In this document: in pieces, positions 7,736 through 15,212 of the stretch
Layout of the letters: every line of letters begins with the position of its first letter
Position numbering within the stretch: position 1 is the stretch's first letter
From: Streptomyces antioxidans
GTDB taxonomy: Bacteria; Actinomycetota; Actinomycetes; Streptomycetales; Streptomycetaceae
Reading direction: 5' to 3'
Assembly: GCF_000968685.2 (NCBI RefSeq)
Contig: NZ_LAKD02000027.1
Span: forward strand, 264,239-328,238
Length of the DNA: 64,000 nucleotides
The notes under the pieces: model-generated
What the model was told of the DNA's origin: nothing
Databases searched by the model: none
Seen by the model: only the letters and a program-made list of their open reading frames with translations
Position numbers and translations under genes: made by a program

Positions 7736-8704
7736 GTGTTCATCGACCTGCCCCTGGAGCAGCTGCGCACCTATCAGCCCCCGTTGCCCGAGCCGGACGG
7801 CTTCGACGCCTTCTGGGAACGGACCCTCGCCGGGGCCCGCACCCACGAGCTGAACGCGGTGTTCACCGAGGAGGACACCGGACTGGCCCGGGTGCACACC
7901 TACGACGTGGAGTTCTCCGGCTTCGGCGGGCACCGGATACGCGGCTGGCTGCTGGCCCCGCGGGACGTGGCGGGCCCGCTGCCGTGCGTGGTGCAGTACC
8001 TCGGCTACAACAGCGGCCGGGGGCTGCCGCACAACTGGCTGCTGTGGCCGTCGGTGGGCTACGCGGTCTTCGTGATGGACAGCCGGGGCCAGGGATGGGT
8101 CCAACACTCCCCCGGCGTCACCCCCGACCCGGTCGGCGGCACCGGGCCCGAGACTCCGGGCAAGATGACCCACGGCGTCCTCTCCCCGGACGACTACTAC
8201 TTCCGTCGGCTGTACACGGACGCGGTGCGGGCGGTGGAGGCCGCCCGTGAACATCCGCTGGTGGATTCCGCGCGGATCGTGGTCAGCGGGGGCAGTCAGG
8301 GCGGTGCGCTGGCCCTGGCGACGGCGGGGCTGGTGCCGGATCTGACGGCGGCGCTGGTGGATGTGCCGTTCATGACCCACATCCGGCGCGCGGTCGAGAT
8401 CACCGACGCCGATCCCTACGGTGAACTGGCGCGGTTCTGCGCCGGGCAGCGCGACCTGGCCGACCGGGTGTTCGCCACGCTCGACCACTTCGACGGGCTG
8501 AACTTCGCGGCCCGCGCCACCGTACCCGCGCTGTTCTCGACCGCCCTGCGCGATGAGATCACCCCGACCTCCTGCGGCTTCGCCGCCCATCACCACTACG
8601 CCGGTGAGAAGGAGCTCAAGGTGTGGTCCTTCAACGGTCACGAGGGCGGCGGCACCCACCAGCAGGCCGAACAGATCGCCTATCTGCGGAGGCTGCTGGG
8701 CTGA
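7736..8704 (+). CDS. Acetyl xylan esterase / cephalosporin-C deacetylase family hydrolase
   Basis: 322 aa, carbohydrate esterase family 7 length. Nucleophile elbow GGSQGG with Ser187; acid Asp273 in ALRDEITP; His302 in NGHEGG; a family RGQG motif occurs in DSRGQGW. There is no signal peptide, as expected for CE7 enzymes, which are cytosolic hexamers that remove acetyl groups from short xylo-oligosaccharides and some acetylated small molecules. GTG start with GGAGG nine bases upstream. It is monocistronic, followed by a strong hairpin. Confidence 0.9.
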   Translation: MFIDLPLEQLRTYQPPLPEPDGFDAFWERTLAGARTHELNAVFTEEDTGLARVHTYDVEFSGFGGHRIRGWLLAPRDVAGPLPCVVQYLGYNSGRGLPHNWLLWPSVGYAVFVMDSRGQGWVQHSPGVTPDPVGGTGPETPGKMTHGVLSPDDYYFRRLYTDAVRAVEAAREHPLVDSARIVVSGGSQGGALALATAGLVPDLTAALVDVPFMTHIRRAVEITDADPYGELARFCAGQRDLADRVFATLDHFDGLNFAARATVPALFSTALRDEITPTSCGFAAHHHYAGEKELKVWSFNGHEGGGTHQQAEQIAYLRRLLG

Positions 8705-8730
8705 GCCGGGCACGCCGGACCACTCCGCAC

Positions 8731-8762
8731 GTGCCGGGCGGCGTTCGATCGCCGCCCGGCAC
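8731..8762 (+). terminator. Hairpin after acetyl esterase gene
   Basis: 13-bp perfect stem GTGCCGGGCGGCG / CGCCGCCCGGCAC with a 6-nt loop, 26 bases downstream of the stop. Confidence 0.7.
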
Positions 8763-8800
8763 GGGGTAGACAGGGGCTACCCGCACCGAAGGAGCCGCCC

Positions 8801-9976
8801 GTGTCCGCGCAGCCACTGGAAGGCATCACCGTCGTCGCCCTGGAGCAGGCCGTCGCCGCCCCGTTCGCCACCCGTCAGCTCGCCGATCTGGGCGCCAGGG
8901 TCATCAAGGTGGAGCGGCCGGGGCGGGGGGACTTCGCCCGCGAGTACGACCGCGAGGTCAAGGGCGCGTCGGCGTATTTCGTCTGGGTCAACCGGGGCAA
9001 GGAGAGCGTCGTCCTCGACGTCAAGGACGACGGCGACCGGGCGCTGCTGGAGGCGATGCTCGCCCGCGCCGATGTCTTCGTACACAATCTGGCGCCCGGC
9101 GCCGTGGACCGGCTGGGCCTGGGGGCACGGGCGCTGCGGGCCGCCCACCCCCGCCTGATCACCTGCGCGATCTCCGGATACGGGGACAGCGGCCCGTACC
9201 GCGAGAAGAAGGCGTACGACCTGCTGGTCCAGTGCGAGGCGGGGCTGCTGTCGATCACCGGCGGCCCGGAGGCCCCGGCCCGCCCCGGGATCTCGATCGC
9301 CGACATCGCGGGCGGGATGTACGCCTACACCGGCATCCTCACCGCGCTGTACGAGCGGGAGCGCACCGGCGCCGGGACCGATCTGAGCGTGAGCCTGCTC
9401 GACGCGCTGGGCGAGTGGATGGGCCACCCCTACTTCGCCCAGGCGTACGGCGGCGCCGGAGTCGTCCGCAGCGGCGCCCGCCATCCGTCCATCTCGCCGT
9501 ACGGCGCCTACCGCTGCGGGGACGGCGGTCAGGTGTTCCTGAGCGTGCAGAGCGACCGTGAATGGGTGGGCCTGTGTGAGCGGGTGCTCCGCCGCCCCGA
9601 GCTGGTCCGCGATCCGCGGTTCGCGGACAATCCGCTGCGCCGCGGCCATGACGAGGAGCTGACGGCCGAGCTGGAGGAGTGCTTCGCGGACCACACCGCC
9701 GAGGGCCTGATCGCGCTGCTGGACGGGGCCGGTATCGCCAACGCCCGGCTGCGCGACCTCGGGGAGTTCGCCGCCCACCCGCAGTTCGACGCCCGCGACC
9801 GCTGGGGTGAGTTCGGCTCCCCGGTCGGGCTGCTGCGCGGTCTGCTGCCGCCGGTGGAGGTGGCGGGCCGCAGGGCGCCGATGCGGCCGGTGCCGGAGCT
9901 GGGCCAGCACACGGAGGCGGTGCGCGCCGAGTTCTCCGGGCCGGACCCCCGCCCGGAGCGACCGGGAACCGCCTGA
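8801..9976 (+). CDS. CaiB/BaiF family III CoA-transferase
   Basis: 391 aa. Characteristic family III features: an N-terminal LEGITVVALEQAVAAPFATR, an LADLGARVIKVERPGRGD segment, LDVKDDGDRALLEAMLARADVFVHN, GYGDSGPY, and catalytic Asp140 in KAYDLLVQ. These enzymes move CoA between organic acids through an aspartyl-CoA anhydride. The substrate is not inferable, since no beta-oxidation or degradation partner genes are adjacent. GTG start with AAGGAG upstream. It is flanked by hairpins on both sides, so probably transcribed alone. Confidence 0.9.
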   Translation: MSAQPLEGITVVALEQAVAAPFATRQLADLGARVIKVERPGRGDFAREYDREVKGASAYFVWVNRGKESVVLDVKDDGDRALLEAMLARADVFVHNLAPGAVDRLGLGARALRAAHPRLITCAISGYGDSGPYREKKAYDLLVQCEAGLLSITGGPEAPARPGISIADIAGGMYAYTGILTALYERERTGAGTDLSVSLLDALGEWMGHPYFAQAYGGAGVVRSGARHPSISPYGAYRCGDGGQVFLSVQSDREWVGLCERVLRRPELVRDPRFADNPLRRGHDEELTAELEECFADHTAEGLIALLDGAGIANARLRDLGEFAAHPQFDARDRWGEFGSPVGLLRGLLPPVEVAGRRAPMRPVPELGQHTEAVRAEFSGPDPRPERPGTA

Positions 9977-9978
9977 CG

Positions 9979-10006
9979 GGTGGCCCGGCCACCCGCCCGG
10001 GCCACC
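9979..10006 (+). terminator. Hairpin after CoA-transferase gene
   Basis: 10-bp perfect stem GGTGGCCCGG / CCGGGCCACC with an 8-nt loop, starting 2 bases after the stop codon. Confidence 0.65.
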
Positions 10007-10121
10007 TGCGCCAGGGCGCTGACTCCGCAACGCGCACGAGCCCGGGAGGTGGGCTTACGGTGGAAGGGTCATCGCGCGGATGTCCGCCATAGGCCGATGA
10101 GCGGATCGAACGGACGAAGCA

Positions 10122-10451
10122 ATGGCCGAAGCGACCAGGACAGCCCCTCGCACCAGCGCGTCCTCCCGGGGACAGTCATCGGCGCCGGCCGCGAGGAGAC
10201 GATCCCGCGGCCCCCGCGCCGCGGCCGAGGACGTGAGCGCGCGCCATTCGGTGACCGTCCAGTGCGACGGGCGGCGGGTGGAGCTGCCATCGAGGGAACA
10301 GCTCTGCTTCCTCGCCGGACTCGGCGTCATCGCCGCCGTCGGGATCATCGACTGGCCGGTGGCGGCGGCCATAGCGATCGGGCACGCGCTGTCCCACAGC
10401 CAGCGCGGCAAGGCGCTGCGCGATTTCGGAGAGGCACTGGAAGAGGCATGA
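10122..10451 (+). CDS. Small membrane protein of unknown function
   Basis: 109 aa. The first about 35 residues are Ser/Arg-rich and probably disordered. A short strand-like RHSVTVQCDGRRVELP follows, then a single long hydrophobic segment (about residues 61-90, LCFLAGLGVIAAVGII...AAIAIGHAL). The tail SQRGKALRDFGEALEEA is charged. The ATG lacks a strong RBS. The stop overlaps the ATG of the DUF427 gene (ATGA), so the two are probably co-translated. No family recognised. Confidence 0.7.
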   Translation: MAEATRTAPRTSASSRGQSSAPAARRRSRGPRAAAEDVSARHSVTVQCDGRRVELPSREQLCFLAGLGVIAAVGIIDWPVAAAIAIGHALSHSQRGKALRDFGEALEEA

Positions 10452-11311
10452 CAGGGCACACCTCGGACACGCCAACCACAGCGGGCGGATCAGCCACCCC
10501 GGACACACCGGACACGCCAGCCGCACGGGACTACCCCGCGATGATCGTTCCGGTCGGGCATGTGGAGCCCGTACCGCGCCGGATCCGTGGCTTCGTGGCC
10601 GGGCGCGCCGTCTTCGACACCGTGCGGGCGCGCTATGTGTGGCTGTGGCCGGGCTATCCGCAGTACTGCGTGCCCCGCGACGACATCGTTGCGGGGGCGC
10701 TCGTCGACGAGGGCCGGAGCCTGGCGCTGAAGGTCGGCGGAGCGCGCCGCCAGACCCTCCAGCTGGGTTCGCTCACCCGCCCGGGCGCGGCCTGGGAGTG
10801 GGGCGAGGACGCGCCCTCCGGCATCGTGGGCCACGTCAGCTTCCGGTGGGAGGCCATCGACGCCTGGTTCGAGGAGGACGAGCAGGTCTTCGTCCATCCC
10901 AGGAGCCCGTACACCCGCGTCGACGCGCTCCGGTCGGGCCGTTCCGTGCGGGTCGAGCTGGACGGCACCGTGATCGCCGACGCCCCGAGCTCGGTGATGG
11001 TGGTGGAGACGGGGCTCCCGACGCGCTACTACCTGGACCGGGTGTATCTGGACTGGACGCGCATGGAGCCCACCGAGACCGTCACCAGCTGTCCGTACAA
11101 GGGCATGACGAGCGGTTACTGGTCCGTCCGGACGGACACCGCCACCCACCCGGACCTCGCCTGGGCCTATGACTTCCCGACCCACCAGATGTCCCCCATC
11201 GCGGGTCTGGTCGCCTTCTACAACGAGAAGGTCGACCTCTACCTGGACGGACGGCCACTTCCCCGGCCCGCCCCGGTGACCAGGGCGAACTGGGAGAAGG
11301 ACCACCGCTAG
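10448..11311 (+). CDS. Tandem DUF427 domain protein
   Basis: 287 aa. After a Thr/Pro-rich start of about 35 residues there are two DUF427 units. The first (about 36-150) carries VPRRIRGFVAGRAVFDT and LWPGYPQYCVPRDD. The second (about 160-285) carries RSVRVELDGTVIADAPSSVMVVETGLPTRYYL, TVTSCPYKGMTSGYWSV and NEKVDLYLDG. DUF427 is a small beta-fold of unassigned biochemical function that is widespread in actinobacteria. The ATG at 10448 overlaps the previous stop; longer upstream frames are only shadows. Confidence 0.85.
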   Translation: MTGHTSDTPTTAGGSATPDTPDTPAARDYPAMIVPVGHVEPVPRRIRGFVAGRAVFDTVRARYVWLWPGYPQYCVPRDDIVAGALVDEGRSLALKVGGARRQTLQLGSLTRPGAAWEWGEDAPSGIVGHVSFRWEAIDAWFEEDEQVFVHPRSPYTRVDALRSGRSVRVELDGTVIADAPSSVMVVETGLPTRYYLDRVYLDWTRMEPTETVTSCPYKGMTSGYWSVRTDTATHPDLAWAYDFPTHQMSPIAGLVAFYNEKVDLYLDGRPLPRPAPVTRANWEKDHR

Positions 11312-11388
11312 GCGACAACGCCTCCCCACCCGGAGGGCCCCGGGCGCCGGTCCAGGACGCCCAGGACCTACGGGGGGCCCGGGCGCCC

Positions 11389-11408
11389 CCGCGCCCGTTC
11401 GGGCGCGG
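11389..11408 (+). terminator. Hairpin after DUF427 gene
   Basis: CCGCGCCCG / CGGGCGCGG, a 9-bp inverted repeat separated by TT, in a very GC-rich stretch 78 bases after the stop. The tight loop would open to four bases in practice. Confidence 0.45.
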
Positions 11409-11470
11409 TCCGCGTCTCACGTCGCGAAATTCGCTCGCCGCCTCCTTCTCCACCCCCGAACCATGGCCCC

Positions 11471-12097
11471 ATGGTTGACACATCCTTGTTCGCGGCGTTC
11501 CTCCTCGCCGCCTTCGTCCTCTGCGTCACCCCCGGTCCGGACATGATGTTCATCGTGGCGATGGGCGGCCGGGGCGGCCCCACCGCCGGGGTCATGGCCG
11601 CGTTCGGAGTGGCGTGTGCGATGTTCGTGCACGCGGTGGCCGCGGCGATGGGGCTGTCGGCCCTGTTCGCGGCATTGCCGACGCTCTATCACATACTGCG
11701 CTGGGCGGGAGTGTCATATCTGCTGTACCTGGCCGTCAAGGCGTTCCGTGACCGCTCGCTGCCGGACGAGGAGAGCGGACACATCGGCCCGGGGCACCGG
11801 CGTGCGTTCTGGCAGGGCGCCCTCATCAACCTGCTCAACCCCAAGGTGATCCTGTTCAACATCGCCTTCCTGCCGCAGTTCGTGAACCCCCGACTCGGCC
11901 ATGTGCCGGGCCAGTTCCTGCTCCTGGGGGTCACCTTCGTGGTCATGGGCTTCTGCGTCGACGGGTCCATCGGCCTGCTCTCGGGGAAGCTGGCCGGGCT
12001 GCTGAGCCGCAGCCGCCGGGTGGCGCGGGGGCTCAACGTCTTCAGCGGCACGGTGTTCACGGGGCTGGCCGTACGGCTCGCCGCCGCACCGAAGTAG
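11471..12097 (+). CDS. LysE/RhtB family amino acid exporter
   Basis: 208 aa with about six membrane segments. The N-terminal FLLAAFVLCVTPGPDMMFIVA carries the family's TPGPD signature, and NLLNPKVILFNIAFLPQFV is the second conserved segment. Members expel amino acids or related metabolites such as homoserine or lysine. The ATG has a weak RBS (CCCATGG context), so the exact start is uncertain by a few codons. No adjacent regulator is apparent. Confidence 0.9.
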   Translation: MVDTSLFAAFLLAAFVLCVTPGPDMMFIVAMGGRGGPTAGVMAAFGVACAMFVHAVAAAMGLSALFAALPTLYHILRWAGVSYLLYLAVKAFRDRSLPDEESGHIGPGHRRAFWQGALINLLNPKVILFNIAFLPQFVNPRLGHVPGQFLLLGVTFVVMGFCVDGSIGLLSGKLAGLLSRSRRVARGLNVFSGTVFTGLAVRLAAAPK

Positions 12098-12216
12098 GCG
12101 GGCCGGGCGATCACGGCCTCTTGTTCGGAGTGGCCGAACCCGACGAAGGTGTTGGGTGACGCGAACACGCCTTGCTCAACCGCCGCAAGACCACTCCTTG
12201 GAGAGGAACCACGGCC

Positions 12217-13320
12217 ATGGCCAAACGGACCCATCGCATCGGCATCCTGGGCAGCGGCAACATCTTCGGCCGGTATGTCACCGGTCTCGCCCGCTACCCC
12301 GAGCTGGAGATCGTGCGGGTGGGCGACATCGATGTGGCACGGGCGAAGCGGGCGGCCACCGACCACGCCATCCCGGCCTGGGGTGACGACCGCGAGCTGT
12401 ACGCCGACGGCTCGGTGGACATCGTGGTCAACCTGACGCCACCGGTCCACCACGCCCGTACCACCGTCACGGCCCTGGAGGCGGGCAAACACGTCTACGT
12501 CGAGAAGCCGTTGGCCACCACGGTGACGGACGGCGAGGCGGTCCTCGCGGCGGCCTCCCGCACCGGGCGCGTCCTCGGATCGGCACCGGACACCTTCCTC
12601 GGCAGCGCCGCCCAGACGGCCCGCAAGGCGATCGACTCGGGCCTGATCGGGACGCCCATCGGCGCCTCCGCCTTCATCGGGCACAGCAGGGCCGAGCGGT
12701 GGCACCCGAACCCGGCCTTCCTGTTCCAGCCGGGCGGCGGCCCCGTGATGGACATGGGCCCGTACTACCTGGCCGCCCTGGTCAACTGTCTCGGCCCGGT
12801 CTCCACCATCTCGGCGGCGGCCCGCATAGGCGTTGCCGAGCGCACGGTCACCGCGCCCGAACGGACCGTGGACACCATCGAGGTCACCGTCCCCACCCAC
12901 ACCGGGGCCGTGCTCACCTTCGCCTCCGGGGTCATCGCCACCACCCAGATGAGTTTCGACGTCTGGGACAGCGACCTGCCGTACCTCGAGATCTACGGCA
13001 GCCAGGGCACCCTGTCACTGGCCAACCCGAACCACTTCGACGGCGATGTGCGGGTCCGGCGGCACGGGGACGGCGACTGGACGGTTCTGGACCCGGCCCT
13101 CGAGCTCTTCGGCGCCGTCGGCACCCGCGAGCAGGCCCGCCGCGGGCTCGGCGTCCGCGACCTCGCGAACGCCGTCGAGGACGGCCCGCATCGCGCCAAC
13201 GCCGCCTTCGCCTTTCACGTACTCGAAGCGCTCTGCGCGGTGGAGAGCTCGGCCCAGCAGGGCCGGTCAGTGACGCTGACCAGTTCGTGTGAGCGCCCCC
13301 AGGCGCTGTTCACCGTCTGA
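12217..13320 (+). CDS. Gfo/Idh/MocA family oxidoreductase
   Basis: 367 aa. N-terminal Rossmann fold with GILGSGNIFGRYV, then the family EKP motif in VYVEKPLATT (about residue 98). The C-terminal alpha/beta domain includes GGGPVMDMGPYYLAALVN, where the aspartate and tyrosine take the usual catalytic place. The family reduces or oxidises sugars and polyols with NAD(P). The ATG at 12217 was preferred over upstream starts because GGAGAGG sits 13 bases before it and the Rossmann strand begins at residue 5. It is a single gene facing the GAPDH gene across a terminator. Confidence 0.88.
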   Translation: MAKRTHRIGILGSGNIFGRYVTGLARYPELEIVRVGDIDVARAKRAATDHAIPAWGDDRELYADGSVDIVVNLTPPVHHARTTVTALEAGKHVYVEKPLATTVTDGEAVLAAASRTGRVLGSAPDTFLGSAAQTARKAIDSGLIGTPIGASAFIGHSRAERWHPNPAFLFQPGGGPVMDMGPYYLAALVNCLGPVSTISAAARIGVAERTVTAPERTVDTIEVTVPTHTGAVLTFASGVIATTQMSFDVWDSDLPYLEIYGSQGTLSLANPNHFDGDVRVRRHGDGDWTVLDPALELFGAVGTREQARRGLGVRDLANAVEDGPHRANAAFAFHVLEALCAVESSAQQGRSVTLTSSCERPQALFTV

Positions 13321-13328
13321 ACGCGCCA

Positions 13329-13373
13329 CGGGCCGGACCCCCGCCGGGTAACGCGGGCGCGGGGTCCGGCCCG
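13329..13373. terminator. Bidirectional terminator between dehydrogenase and GAPDH genes
   Basis: 13-bp perfect stem CGGGCCGGACCCC / GGGGTCCGGCCCG around a 19-nt loop, midway between two convergent stops (13320 and 13389). Confidence 0.75.
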
Positions 13374-13388
13374 CTGGCGTGACGAGCG

Positions 13389-14843
13389 TCAGGCCACCGG
13401 GGCCGGGTAGGTCGGGTACTCCACTCCGGAGACGTACTGGACGACGCGGATGACCTGGCAGGAGTAGCCGAACTCGTTGTCGTACCAGAGGTAGAGGATC
13501 GCGTTGTCGCCCTCGACCTTGGTGGCGCCCGCGTCGACGGTCGAGGCGTGGCGCGAGCCGATGAAGTCGTTGGAGACCGCGTCGGGGGCGCTGATGAAGT
13601 CGATCTGGCGCTTGAGCGGCGAGGTCAGGGACACGTCGCGCAGATGGTCCAGGACCTCCTCGCGGGTGGTCTCGCGCGCGAGCTGCAGATTGAGGATCGC
13701 GATCGAGACATCCGGCACCGGGACGCGGATCGAGCTACCGGTGATCTTCGCCTTGAGGTCGGGAAGGGCCTTCGCCACGGCGGAGGCGGCACCGGTCTCG
13801 GTGATGACCATGTTGAGCGGCGCGGAGCGGCCACGGCGGTCGGACGTGTGGTAGTTGTCCAGCAGGTTCTGGTCGTTGGTGAACGAGTGGACGGTCTCCA
13901 CGTGGCCGCGCAGCACGCCGTACTCGTCCGCCATCGCCTTCAGCGGCGGAACGATCGCGTTGGTGGTGCACGAGGCGCAGGAGAGGATCCGCTCGTCCGG
14001 CTTGACCGTGTCGTGGTTGACGCCGTGGACGACATTGGGGACATCGCCCTTGCCCGGCGCGGTCAGCACCACCTTGTCGATCCCGGGGCGCAGATGCTGG
14101 GACAGCCCTTCGCGGTCGCGCCACTTGCCGGTGTTGTCGATGAGGATGGCGTCCTTGATGCCGTACGCCGTGTAGTCCACCGACGTCGGGTCGTCCGCGT
14201 AGATCACCTTGATCTCATTGCCATTGGCGATGATCTTGCTGTTCGCCTCGTCCACGGTGATGGTGCCCTGGAACTGGCCGTGGATGGAGTCGCGGCGCAG
14301 CAGCGAGGCCCGCTTGACGATGTCCTCACCGGCCCGCCCGCCGCCCCCGCGGACGACGATGGCGCGCAGCCGCAGCCCGTTGCCCGACCCGGCCTTCTCG
14401 ATGAGCAGACGGGCGACCAGCCGCCCGATCCGTCCGAACCCGTAGAGGACGACATCGCGTCCCTCACGGCACTCGATCTTGTTGGCCCCGGTGGCCCCGG
14501 CGACGGCCTCGGCGGTGAACTCCGCCACGGAGAGCCCGCGGTCATCGGCCCGGTGGGTCTCGGCGAGCCTGCCGATGTCGATCTGGGAGGGGCCGAGGTC
14601 CAGCGCGGTGAGCGCCCGCAGGAACGGCAGGGTGTCGGTGACCGAGAGCTCGGCACCGGCGATCTGCCGGGCGAACCGGTGGGTCTTGAGGATGCTGACG
14701 ACCGACTTGTTCACCAAGGAGCGGCTGTGCAGCAGGACCGTGACGTCCCGCTCCCGGTGCAGCTTCCCGATGAGGGGGATCATCGACTCCGCGATCTCCT
14801 CGCGGTGCTTCCAGTTGGTGAACGAGTCCTCGTTGAGAGTCAC
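13389..14843 (-). CDS. gap: Glyceraldehyde-3-phosphate dehydrogenase, long form with N-terminal extension
   Basis: 484 aa, about 140 residues longer than ordinary GAPDH. Residues 1 to about 125 form an all-helical extension (TNWKHREEIAESMIPLIGKL...). The NAD-binding GFGRIGRLVARLL comes next. The catalytic Cys is Cys292 in SCASCTTNA, with NWYDNEFGYS near the end. Glycolytic GAPDHs convert glyceraldehyde 3-phosphate to 1,3-bisphosphoglycerate. Long forms with this extension are found as second copies in actinobacteria and other groups; their special role is not established. No other glycolytic genes are near. The region upstream is AT-rich and holds the promoter. Confidence 0.9.
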   Translation of the reverse strand: MTLNEDSFTNWKHREEIAESMIPLIGKLHRERDVTVLLHSRSLVNKSVVSILKTHRFARQIAGAELSVTDTLPFLRALTALDLGPSQIDIGRLAETHRADDRGLSVAEFTAEAVAGATGANKIECREGRDVVLYGFGRIGRLVARLLIEKAGSGNGLRLRAIVVRGGGGRAGEDIVKRASLLRRDSIHGQFQGTITVDEANSKIIANGNEIKVIYADDPTSVDYTAYGIKDAILIDNTGKWRDREGLSQHLRPGIDKVVLTAPGKGDVPNVVHGVNHDTVKPDERILSCASCTTNAIVPPLKAMADEYGVLRGHVETVHSFTNDQNLLDNYHTSDRRGRSAPLNMVITETGAASAVAKALPDLKAKITGSSIRVPVPDVSIAILNLQLARETTREEVLDHLRDVSLTSPLKRQIDFISAPDAVSNDFIGSRHASTVDAGATKVEGDNAILYLWYDNEFGYSCQVIRVVQYVSGVEYPTYPAPVA

Positions 14844-15212
14844 AAGTTTATCTTTCGAGCTAGGTGTCGCTCATATGCTAACCCCCAGGTCATGGGGGGC
14901 GCCGACACCCCCGCCCAGCACCCATGCGCCAAGAGCCCCACGGAGGACAGAGGAGGCCGTGGAGCCGGGCCCCCTTTCGTATACCGTCCGTCATTTCGCC
15001 GATGAATGACGACACCGATATCGGCCGTAAAACGGCGATTTAGCAGGCGTCGTTTTTCAGACAGCCCTCATGGCGAAACTTACCGTTAACAGGAATTTAC
15101 CAGTGAGAAATACCACTGCCCCAGCGATCAGCTCCCCGTAGCGGTTCCCCTCCGGAGAGGTAGATGGTTCTCACAGGCAACCATCTCCCGCTGAGTGAAA
15201 GGGATGATCACT
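14844..15212. other. 369-bp divergent regulatory region between gap and asnB
   Basis: No gene is seen. About 14985-15120 is markedly AT-rich for this genome and contains a GCCGT-AAA-ACGGC hairpin (15024-15036) and a CAGTG...CACTG repeat (15101-15118). It should hold both promoters. The end next to asnB carries a separate hairpin, listed on its own. Confidence 0.5.
15162..15186 (+). promoter_or_regulatory. Leader hairpin just upstream of asnB
   Basis: Perfect 8-bp inverted repeat AGATGGTT / AACCATCT with a 9-nt loop, ending 26 bases before the asnB GTG and directly before its ribosome site. The stem is much less GC-rich than the terminators in this window, so it looks like a leader element or operator rather than a terminator. 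Confidence 0.45.

Noticed and set aside
15195..15212. Upstream GTG/ATG starts for asnB
   Set aside because: They would add six or three residues before Cys2 and block the N-terminal nucleophile required in class II amidotransferases.
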